Positions 36,626 to 46,700 of a DNA stretch of 64,000 nt are shown here, one piece after another. Location: the NCBI GenBank assembly GCA_014338405.1, contig JTDE01001305.1, forward strand, positions 54,974 through 118,973, read 5' to 3'. The notes under the pieces were generated by a model. That model was given only the letters and a program-made list of their open reading frames with translations, had not been told where the DNA came from and made no database searches. Made by a program: the position numbers and the translations under genes. Every line of letters starts with the position of its first letter. Position 1 is the first letter of the stretch. This DNA comes from Paragonimus skrjabini miyazakii. Lineage: Eukaryota; Platyhelminthes; Trematoda; Plagiorchiida; Troglotrematidae.

Positions 36626-36978
36626 TAGGAAGTCCTAATCGCGGGGTTATCAATTGGAGTTAACAGACAGTAACTGTGTCTCCATTTCGAGACGATCGGG
36701 CAACCTGATCATTACTCACAAGCGAAAGTGTTTGAGCGTTCACATATGATAATTCGATCGTGCCTAACGTGAGATCAATGACGCAGTGGTAAACACGGTT
36801 GCCTCATGAACAGAATGTCCGTGGTTCAAGTCCCGGCAGTGGCGATGATATGCACTACTGACGAGCTCTAATGAGAGCGAAACTCCAGTCTAGTGCTTCT
36901 TTTCGAAAGGGGCCGACTGGAAAGTCTACGGGAATGCGACAGCTGCGATCAATTGTGGGTGATGTTCAACTTGAAACA
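36626..36978 (+). mobile_element. Ribozyme-SINE copy, near full unit
   Basis: Head (GGAAGTCCTAATCGCGGGGT), A box TGACGCAGTGG (one change), B box GGTTCAAGTCC, ribozyme (36852-36896) and tail (GCGACAGCTGCGATCAATTG) are all present. It ends near TTCAACTTGAAAC. No clear target duplication. Confidence 0.92.
36852..36896 (+). ncRNA. Hammerhead ribozyme motif, stem III palindrome broken
   Basis: Stem I, core, stem II, GAAA and GTC match consensus. Stem III is ACTCCAGT, which can pair only three bases and is no longer self-complementary. Flanking CGA and TCG strands could add an outer stem I helix. Confidence 0.88.
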
Positions 36979-38437
36979 ACCTACTATGTTGAGCTTTCTG
37001 AACTATTACGAATGGAGATAGAAGGTCGGTGGGCTATTCGTGATAAGGACTTCTTAGTTGTCAAACATACTGCACAAGTTCAGTGCTTTCTTTTTAAGCG
37101 GACTAGACCGAAAGTCTGTCCAAATTCGAGTGGTGTTAGTAGGTGTGAATGCTAACTGCTTCATAATGGTAAACCAAATTTCAAAGCTACATTCCGTAAC
37201 CAACAGGTGCTGTGGTTGGACACTAGCGAGGGACGCTTGGACAACTCGGTTACCACTCCACAAGCGTGGCCACGTTCATTTTTTAGTTAACTACACTCAC
37301 ATATATAGGCAAACGGCCAACTGATTCGATTTGATACTCACAGTGGTTGTCTCTCTACGTCGCTTCAACAGGATATAATGGTTTGCGTTACGGCCTCAAG
37401 TTACACACCCATTTTCGTGGATAGGTAAGGGTTCATTATCCTCAGGAGTACAGTTCGCATCAACCGATGTTCGTTGTACAAACGTATACCTCACAAATTC
37501 AGTTTATTTTAATGTGCTTTCATAATGTTATCACACTACTAACTAATTGTATTTTGAGCTTAACTCGAATATACGGTTCTTATTTTTAGAGGGACCGGAT
37601 GAAAATATTGTGATTTGGAAATCCAAAAACCAATGTAAGTGGTATCCAATCTAAATCAAGCAAGTTCTTAACTACTTTTCAGATCCACACGTATAAGTTT
37701 ACGCAAACCTGTTAAGCGGCGTTAGGTTTTCTTGCTACAACAGATGCAGGATTGTGTGACCATGTATTTAAGTGCAACATGATGTTTCACAATTGAACAT
37801 TTGCGATTTCGACTGTGCGACACTTATGATGAAGCGTCAGTGCACGATCCTGTATCTTACTCTAAGAACCATTCAGAAAGTCGTCAATTCTCCAAAAACT
37901 TAAGTCTCGCCACGGAATCAGCGTCATATACTGAATCAGTGGCTGTTTGACAATCAATCGGTCGATCTGCACAGTGCGTGTCTAAAACAGAAAGGCGTAA
38001 ACTTTCTTGACCACGGTCATTTCTTCAACTAATTCAATAGTCATGACTGCATAAAATTTTTCCATGTATTTCCCAAGCACTCAAACGTGATGAACAAAAA
38101 CGTTAACGTTATGGCAGAAAGTTATTACACCGTTGCGATGAGTTTGTGGCTGCTCAATAAGGAGATAGGTTGGCAAAACCCATTATGGGTTCGGATTACA
38201 CAAATGAATTAAAATGTGTTGTATATTTTATGCTCCTAATTTGAGGAAAATCTTTGCAAAGATAGACTGACGTGTTCAACAAATTTCAGACAGAGAATGA
38301 TATCCACATTTGATTTTGATGAAAAACTCATAATAATCGTTGGCAGTGCACTAACATTGTTTAATACAACAAGTTTTTATTATTCAGTATACAACATAAC
38401 TTTTACACATCAACACCAATACAAAGAGATTTTTGTA
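36979..38437. other. No gene recognised
   Basis: Frames of 69-94 codons overlap the SINE or each other and have no motif. Otherwise AT-rich DNA with nothing identified. Confidence 0.45.
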
Positions 38438-38645
38438 TAGATTGAACAACACCCACAATTGATTGCAGTTGTTGCATTCTCATAGACTTTTCAGTCGACT
38501 CCTTTTGAAAAGTAGCACTAGACTCGAGTTTCGTTCTCATTAGAGTTTATCAGTAGTGCATATCCTTGACACTGTCGGGACTAGAACTCCGGCCACGCGG
38601 TTCATGAGTCAACCGTATTGACCACTACGTCATTGACCTCACATT
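38438..38645 (-). mobile_element. Ribozyme-SINE copy, diverged
   Basis: Read on the minus strand: A-box region ATGACGTAGTGG, a decayed B box (GTTCTAGTCCC), ribozyme at 38515-38559 with core CTGATAA (C-to-T type changes at CG sites; G8 lost) and a weakened stem II, then tail to TTCAATCTA. Stem I, GAAACTCGAGTC and the tail are well kept. The ribozyme is predicted inactive. Confidence 0.85.
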
Positions 38646-38735
38646 AGATTTCGTGTAAACATAAGTAGCTGAAGACTTTTAGGAACAAAGAAATGTTTTT
38701 TAAAGCTATGATGTGGATCTGTTCTTACCTAATTT

Positions 38736-39006
38736 AGATGAGACCCAACTGTGAAAAGTCAGGGCTTCGGCTGGATTCGAACCAACGACAGACACACCAT
38801 GCCTCAACGCGGCAAGGGCTCTACCAGCTGAGCCACGAAGCCACGCCAGGAGCTCGGAAATTTCATATTTGGACTCGGTTACCCACCCGTCCCACTGTCT
38901 CATATGGAATCCACCAAATGATCCAGGGGATCGACTGCCCCGGCAGGATTTCTCAAGCAGTTCACGCTGGAATCCACCAACGCCACTGTTGAGCATAGAA
39001 TTTGTA
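38736..39006 (-). mobile_element. Second SINE family, full copy with 11-bp target-site duplication
   Basis: TTACCTAATTT flanks the copy at 38725-38735 and 39007-39017, giving a 271-bp element on the minus strand. In element orientation it has a 5' part of about 165 bp (two TTGGTGGATTCCA copies, then GAGACAGTGGGACGGGTGGG). Next comes a tRNA-like body at 38763-38842 and a short 3' end, ACTTTTCACAGTTGGGTCTC. No ribozyme core is present. An open frame of 119 codons crosses the whole element and is a by-product. Confidence 0.8.
38763..38842 (-). other. tRNA-like body of the second SINE family
   Basis: The ends GGCTTCG and CGAAGCC form a perfect 7-bp acceptor stem. D arm GCTC/GAGC with AGCTGGTA loop contains A box TGGCTCAGCTGG. 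T arm GTTGG/CCAGC with TTCGAAT loop contains B box GGTTCGAATCC. The anticodon arm is poor, and the stretch between it and the T arm is about 14 bases, so this is not called a functional tRNA. It lies near the 3' end of the element, not at its 5' end as in most tRNA-derived SINEs. Confidence 0.75.
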
Positions 39007-39017
39007 TTACCTAATTT

Positions 39018-40682
39018 GATAAAACCTAATCGTTTTTGGAATAAGTAACGATTACGTAATATCATACACTCAGAATTTTAGTCAATCCCACCTGAAAACC
39101 TCAGCTGTGATATTCAAGCTTACGACAATATTGGCGTAACTTCACTGTGTTGTTTACGCTCATCTCATCACTAAAAATACTAAACCAATGGTTTTATGCT
39201 TCAAATACTATGTATGCAAGTGATACATCCGCTGTAATGATTTCATATCTTTGTTTGCCGATGTTTTTGAATAGTGGAAACAAAAATGAATATTCCTCTT
39301 TATTAAAAAATAAGCAAATGTAGATTCTAACCGTCTTTTTTCATGGATGTACTTTTTTTTACTTTGAAGATAGGTTTTTATGAGATCATCAACTTTTCTA
39401 TCTCCTCCTTATTTTAAAAGGAACGAGATGTTTCTAATTCATTTTCATTTCATTGATAAAGTTCATTCAGCTTCGTTGAAGTGGTTTTTATAATCCGGCT
39501 ATCCATTCGATCGTCACAACCAATACAGACGATTGTGCCAAAACGAGGACTGTACATAAAAATACACTGTGTCAAGTCTGTCTACGTAAATGTGTGTATG
39601 TGGATCAGACAACCTCCACGAGTGAATCCACCGGAATTCAAAGGATGGCTGGCAAGATCAAGTGGAACATGAACAATCGAATGAAGAATACTCGAACAGC
39701 ACGTGCAAGCCAACGGGTCGATTAGTACGTGCAGAGATAAAGGACGTATGACGCACCACAACTTAGTCACACACCCAAAGATGTCCATATGACCTTCATT
39801 GGGGCTGTCCTTGATTGGCAATGATGTAGTGCATTGCGGGGGTTTCAAACGTTCATCATCGGGCGATTTGAGTACTCTAACTAGGGACTGAAACACTTCG
39901 TGGACCCCGATTGACACACTTCTGCTTCAAACTACCGTAGTCTGCAAGATTACCGGTTTCCAATCTTTTCCATTCACAGAACGCTTTAGCACACATTGTC
40001 GCTTCTCACGCTTCGATTAAAGTGCGATGAATGTAAACCAAGCTGTGTGTTTATCAGGGAAATCGGGGACAGTATTTGATCACCGGTGGCATTAAGACTT
40101 TTCCGGAGGATGATAGTCGGTCGAAACAGACATGTTCCCACTGGATACCTCAATTATTCGGATTGGTCGCCAGCCTTACCTAGAAACTTTGACAAATACG
40201 GTTCGCGCTCCGGGGACAGGACGATATCACACTTCCAGAACAAAAACAACCCAGCCTAAAACTGTAAATGGAAGCAACTTTTGAAGGGATTCTTGTGGAG
40301 GCATGAAAGTCGCTCATAATAAATTCACCGAAATTCACTGATAGTGGTTTGTGGGACAACTCTCAGCCTTAGTGTATTTTCGGAGTGTACTTTAGTCGTT
40401 CATAAACAGGAATGTCTTGCCTTTTTTTAATTTGCTACCTCTCGAGGATGACCTCCTTGTAGTTCTCAGGTGTGCCATGTTTATTTCTTCTGATTAAGGA
40501 TACATAACCTTCTCTATTTGTGGACGTCATACACCGTTTTTTCATCTGGAAACAAACTGATGTACACATTTGACGTTGGTTTCAGAAATGCCAAATTGCA
40601 AGTATGGCAATGAGCACATTCGTATTCCTAGAAAAAATTAACAAAAACGTTTAGACATGATATTTCTCTGTTACCTAGGTTA
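39018..40682. other. No gene recognised
   Basis: A 111-codon minus-strand frame at 39582-39917 has no recognisable motif. Nothing else seen. Confidence 0.45.
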
Positions 40683-40885
40683 AAGTCACTGATGTAGTGC
40701 TCAACGCGATCTCCTCTTGTATACGTGGATCAGAGTTCAAACCCCGGCTATGCACTAGTGCTACATTGATGTAACAAAAGCGAAATTCGAGTCTAGTACT
40801 TAGTGTCAGATATAGGTTGGTTGGAAAGTCTACCTGAATGTGGAAACAACAGGCAACTGCTAATGATGTTCATTTTCCTTCTGTC
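40683..40885 (+). mobile_element. Ribozyme-SINE copy, very diverged
   Basis: AAGTCACTGATGTAGTGCTC (A-box region), GAGTTCAAACCCCGGCTATG (B-box region, well kept), AAAGCGAAATTCGAGTCTAG (ribozyme 3' half) and GGTTGGAAAGTCTAC (tail) remain. The ribozyme core is lost. Confidence 0.68.
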
Positions 40886-41305
40886 GGTCGAATTGCAAGA
40901 AACCCATGACAGTCCGAAATGATGCACTAACAGCAGGTGTGAATTATGCATATCGCCCTGTCGAATTTGGCGCATTTCTTTAAGTGTCAACTGGTCACGC
41001 GATGTTAGCATCAACCCCCTGCAACCAAAGATGCGAACACGTTTGTCTGGTCGAATTCATGTTTGCGAGAGACGTATTGGGTGAGGTCTCAAATTCTATC
41101 CCTGTGGATGTTTCACATGGTCAATTTCAGCATCAATTTATCATAGCTGTTACAAACGGATTCTGATGCGGATTTAGTGAAAGACTTCCTTCCCTACCAG
41201 CACTGCAGCTAGCGGGTCTGTCAACCAAATGTGATATTTATGCAATTGAATAAATTTAGACTGAGCTGTCTCGTGTGATGCTACCGCGGTTTCTAGAGTT
41301 ATATA

Positions 41306-41719
41306 TTCAAGCTGAGCATCACCCACAATTGATCACAGCTGTCGTGTTCCCATAGACTTTCTAGTCGATTGGAGTTAACAGACAGTAACTGTGTCTCCTT
41401 TCGAGACGAACGGGCAACCTGATCATCGTTCACCATCGAAAGTGGTTGAGCGTTCATATATGATAATTCGGTCATGCCTAACGGGAGGTCAATGGCGCAG
41501 TGGTCAGCACGGCTGCTGCATGAAAGTGTGGCCGAAGTTCTAGTCCAGGCCTTGGCAAGGATATGCACTGCTGACGAGCTCTAATGAGAGCGAAACTCGA
41601 GTCTAGTGCTTCTGTTGTTCGAAAGGGGCCGACTGGAAAGTCTATGGGGATGCGACAGCTGCGATCAATTGTGGGTGATGTTCAATATGTATGAAAATCA
41701 AATGCCCTGACTACTCATT
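41306..41719. mobile_element. Inverted composite ribozyme-SINE with 9-bp target-site duplication
   Basis: 41306-41365 is an inverted tail. 41366-41719 is a forward unit from CGATTGGAGTTAACAG through A box TGGCGCAGTGG, a weak B box (GTTCTAGTCC), ribozyme (41565-41609) and tail to CTGACTACTCATT. AGTTATATA flanks the pair at 41297-41305 and 41720-41728. The geometry is that of the 25.1-kb element: the inverted part is the stretch that would precede the forward part in a longer-than-unit RNA, here with about 110 bases of linker lost between them. Confidence 0.9.
41565..41609 (+). ncRNA. Hammerhead ribozyme motif, essentially consensus
   Basis: Stem I GCACTG/TAGTGC (one G-U pair next to the core), core CTGACGA, stem II GCTCT/AGAGC, loop AATG, GAAA, stem III ACTCGAGT and GTC are intact. 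Confidence 0.88.
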
Positions 41720-41728
41720 AGTTATATA

Positions 41729-43405
41729 CTCCCTGGCATTAAATTGAACCATGAACTAAATTATATTCAGATTGAGCTGAATTGTTTCGTGAGGCTCTAT
41801 ATGGTGCTTTACGAAGCACAGATGAGACACGTGGGGTGTTCATTAAATAGCCGGATTTATCTATACAGGATTTGTTTACTATATCTATCAGAATGGTAGG
41901 TTTTTATGTTTATTTGTATCTTACAAGCAGCCCAGTACATGATTGTTAGACTCATATTCATACACATGTTTCGTCTGTGTATTCCAATGCTCAATAACTA
42001 AGTCGTTCTATCAAATTTTGGAGATCAAACATTTATCGTGCTCTTCGGTTGTTTTCAATCACTCAACACTTCCGGTTTCAGCCTCACCTGTGATGGGCTA
42101 ACTAACCAGTAACTGCTACTGATTCCCTTTTGGTGTGCCTCTCTAGTTGGCATCACTGTGTTGTATGAGAAGAAGCTAACGGGAATTTGTAAACACATAT
42201 TCCGCGGTTTACTAATTAACCTAAAACAGGACTTGTGATGGGTTATCAATCGATAATCACTTACTGTCATTTCAAAAGAGGGAATGGGTATAGACCAACC
42301 CTCAGGAAAAAAGTGACGTAAAAATTGTAGCAGTGCAAAAATAATTGTTTTTTTAGGTAGGTAGGTAGCTTCATTTTTGTGCATCAATTTGTACAACACA
42401 AGTCGACTGAGCCATAGACTGGTTTCAACACTGTACCCTTGACAGTATGCATAGGATCAGTAGTACTGAAGACCAATGTATTCTCATCTGCCAAAGCTGA
42501 TTAATACAACGGCTATGTATAACAGGGTACGTTCAGGTTAACAGCAATCTAACTGCAAAGTCACTAACTTTGTTTGCATTACAACATATGCTTAAATTAA
42601 ACAAACAGTAAATTAAACAATGGACTCGAGCTCAAGGCCGAATCGGTGGATAGTTACAGCAAGTGGACTTCCAACCAATGAGAAGCTAGCAACCAGTGTT
42701 CAGATGATTGAATGAGACAAATTAATATGGACATTGATTCTAGGAGAATTTCTCAAGAACAAACTAGGTTCTGTATACTAAATAATGTTAGAAAGATAGT
42801 CATATGTAACAGTCACTGTTTTGTTACAGAATTGGCAAACGAACTTGAAATATTCGTAGAGAATGTGAAACTGAATCTCCGGTTTTTCTTCTAAGCGTAC
42901 TTAATTTGAGTGTACTCCGTCAGTCCAAATTTCCAGGTTGCATCCTTTCACATATGCCCATAATACTGATTTCATCCAATCCTGTATGATGGAATAGGGA
43001 AAAATTGGGAAGAAATTTATTTGTAGACGTCGTTTTTACAACATTGTCCAGTATACAAGGTTAAAGTATTAATGACTTTTGTATATGAATCTATATTTCG
43101 TAAAATTTTCCACTCAGTTTACACTTCAGACTGGATTCTGAATGACTGTTATTTGTCATCTGAAAGACGATTATTCTTGTTCCAATAAAGAAGTAAAAAC
43201 AAGCAAAGAAAACTGGTTGAGCAAATAGAGAAAAAAAAACAATACTTGAAGAGTTTTTAAATTTTTGGCTAACGATGATGTGCTGTTTTCACTTAACTTA
43301 TCTCCCCCTCTTGTAAAGGTAGCAACGACAGTTTTGAGACTGATCACATGAGCAATTAGGCGTGATATGCTTTGGTTAAACTGGACCTGGATTGTGAAGA
43401 TTCAT
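41729..43405. other. No gene recognised
   Basis: AT-rich DNA. A 114-codon minus-strand frame at 42055-42399 has no recognisable motif. Confidence 0.45.
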
Positions 43406-43745
43406 TAATAAATAGTTTAGCAGATTTGTGATTTTTAGATGGGGCCCAATTTTGAAAAGACAGAGCTTCGGCTGAATTCGAACCAGCAACAGAAACAGCA
43501 TGTTCGAACGCCGTAAACATTCTACCGGCTGAGCTACGAAACCATACCAGGAGCTCGGAAATCTGTGAGACAGTGGGATGGTTGGGTAACAGAGTCCAAA
43601 TATGAAAATTCTGAGTTTCTGGCGTGGCTTCGTAGCTAAGTTGGTAAGGCGCTTGACACGTCGGGGCGTGATGTTTCTGTCGCTGGTTCGAGTCCATCCG
43701 AAACCCTGATTTTTCACAATTGGGTCTCACCTAATATTTATTAGG
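43406..43745. mobile_element. Second SINE family: two copies head to head
   Basis: 43406-43562 is a minus-strand copy, from its 3' end (GCAGATTTGTGATTTTTAGA) back through B box and A-box region to CCAGGAGCTCGGAAAT. 43564-43745 is a plus-strand copy, from GTGAGACAGTGGGATGGTTG through GGCTTCGTAGCTAAGTTGG and B box GGTTCGAGTCC to GGGTCTCAC. The minus copy starts at a point inside the unit and the plus copy starts further upstream. A dimeric template or two independent insertions would both explain this. Long frames on the minus strand (113-124 codons) are by-products. Confidence 0.8.
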
Positions 43746-46700
43746 GCAACGGCGAACGAAATCAGTCTGGACTGATTGTGTGTTTTGTGCAAGTCAGCTG
43801 ACGGATTTCAGAAGGACGTGTTGCCTATAACCTTCTTCTGTGTACAGAGATGACCGTCTAGATGCAAACGACTCGAAGACACACGAACAATATGGGTCTC
43901 CACGAACATAGCCAGCGAAGGTGTCTTATAACTTGTGGGATGAACACGTAAATAGGAGTTTGCTATTAAGACTGCTGAAGGTAAATTTCGTTTGTTGAAT
44001 GCTCCGATGCTAAAGTGACGCTCAGGTGAGGAACTCCTCCAGTGTGTAATCCAATTTCGGGTCGCCTTTGTGGAGAGAGAATAGAATTTCTGCATCTGAC
44101 TGAGGAGATATGGAAAACGTATTCCAGCACAGTTAGTCAACTCTTCTTCCCCCATTAACCTGGAAAACTCCGAAATTACCTACAAGTGACCGATTTCAAG
44201 TAGATAACTATGGTTTGTTATTTTCTGAGTACCCTATCCTTCAGTCAACTCTACTGGCCGTCGCAAAGCCCGAACTGTCATCCCATCAAACATGTCATAT
44301 CCCACCGAAGAAGAACGCTTTGGAAAACATGTTAGAGATATGAATGAATTGACGAATATATTGTGAAGACATTGTGTGAGATCGATTGTCGGTTTTAAGT
44401 GAACTGTACAACAGTTTGCTAAAATTGTTAGAAGTTAACAAGACAACAGACTGCATCATTTGCCACCGAAAAGTCGATTTCAAAACCGAATTTTTAATGC
44501 TCGAGATATGTATATTATCTATACTTTACTACGAAAATTAGTACTCTTTCTGTTCGATTAAAATCTTTCAGTATTTATTGCAAAAGTGGCTTCTGTTGCT
44601 ATTGTCTTATCTGAGTTCAAGTTCATACATCCAGTGCAACCGTGCCATTTTACGTTGGACTGTTCATGTTTCCAGTTATATCAATCTTTTGTTGATGAAG
44701 CTCACAACTTTGGAAACACTCGTCGAAGAAGACAAATTTATGGAAATGGACCAACAAGTGTGATAAACAGATTAATCCTTGTTTCAAGCAACTATGGGGC
44801 AAGACACGGCAACAGTTGCGCCCAATGTTGAGTTATGATTTTGTTGAAATCTTCTCAGCTCATTCCATATTCATTCTGTATTACAATGATTATAACTACT
44901 CGTTCTGGTCAGGTTTTGAAGAAGCGATGGATAGAACCGAAATGAGGTTAGTCTAACAACATTTCCCTCCAGCTGATTTTGTCTTGTAGATGATGGAATT
45001 CTATCGTCATAATTTTGAGAAAACAAGATATTTGGAGCTAATGTTTACTGTACGCTCTTGATGGGCTCTATAACGGAATGTTCCACATTTTAGCTGCAAT
45101 ACTATGCAGATTGCTTTTCAAGTTACATATTATCTACCGGTCGTAATTAGACCTACCAATCTGACGGTGCAGTCAATCTTTCCAAAACCACCGGAAACAC
45201 GGCACTACTTTCAACTGCCCACAGTCCGTAAACTATTGTATCCCGATGACTGTTGTCCTACAAACTGTTAACAACACGTGTGTACAGTTGGCACCAAGAT
45301 ATATGATCCACTCTACACTGGTGACGACTGTTACTCGAAAATCAAAGCTTATAATCATGTTGACTTGAAGAAAGGGGGACTTGAGCTCGAACAGGGAATT
45401 TTCCTTTTTGTTATCTGGATGTATTTCATCTTTTACCGAAGTGAGTGTCCAGGCCATGTAGCAATAAGTAGTTACCAGAACAAATGAAAATGACTTATAA
45501 GAACAGGATAAGAAGTCGGACCAGGGGTGCTAATAGCTGTCAAAGAAGTGATAACAAAGAATAAGTATTCTTGGCTTTCATGAACAACGTATCAACCACG
45601 GTCGATGACAGATTTCGCATTTTGATGAATTTTCCAATCACCCCCTTGAGAAATCAGCATAAGACCAGGGGTTCACTATAATAATGGTTGTCGGCATCCG
45701 ACTGGGATCAGCCCGTCACAATGACCGAAGCCAAAGGATGCCTCAGCTTTAAAACATAATCCTGAATGGCTTGCTTTGCACCAATTGCAGTTCCACTTAC
45801 AGATCACGTATCCTGTGTAAACTCGAAGAAATAAGACCAATAGGTGTGTGGGTAAAGCCTTTGTATCCAGCTAGCCAATGCTGATTAGCCACTTGATTGG
45901 TTAACACAAAAAGGAAACCTTTATCTCATGGAAAATAAACACACAGTGAGATTGCAATGTCACGATCTAGACTGAAAATAAAAATAGGTAAAATGTACTA
46001 CACGAAGCATTTTTATATAATAGTGCATGTTAGTGCATTCTAGAGAGGATAAGAACGAAAAACAAGATTCATCGTTGGACTACGAAAACAACAGGCAAAC
46101 CATTCATCGTACAATACACCAACATAGCTCAATAAAAGAATGAGTGGAAGACTATAGACATTCAAGTTTCTGAAAAGAGCAGCAAATTAGTTGCCAAACG
46201 ACCATAGTCTTAGTCGATGCAATAATTAACAAAAATAGAATGGATATATTGATATGACATGCCTGGGCCTAACGTACTCGTCGTCTCTTCGCTGACGGTG
46301 CAATATGAGTACGCTGGTGACCTACTAATCCAAGGCGGCCAGCGCATTCGCGGCCGCACACATCGCAACGTCATATAGTCATGTTACCACGACCTATGGC
46401 ACCGTACCACGTGATTTCGTTCTCGGCAGCGCAATAATAATACGATTTCTAGGATTTACCATTTCAAAAAGCAGCCTTATTGATCACTGTTTCATCATAT
46501 AATGAGCACTAAAAACTGGTAAGAGAAACCCAAGTCTGGTGCTTCTGTTTGTAAGGAATCGACTGAAGTAGTATATCTGGTGTAAATTTTATGATCAACT
46601 ATGTTTGGTGTTCAGTTCGTATCAGTCAAAACCTCAACTACTTATCCGTAACCGTATCCTGACTACGTATAATAGTAGAAGCAGTCATGACATAACGTCT

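Noticed and set aside
38763..38842. Functional tRNA gene
   Set aside because: Acceptor, D and T arms are good, but the anticodon arm is poor and the variable region too long. The segment sits inside a repeat with a target-site duplication and has diverged sister copies.
38706..39065. 119-codon minus-strand open frame
   Set aside because: It spans the second SINE family end to end, including the tRNA-like body and a flank. The protein-like reading recurs only because the repeat recurs (also near 43.4-43.7 kb).
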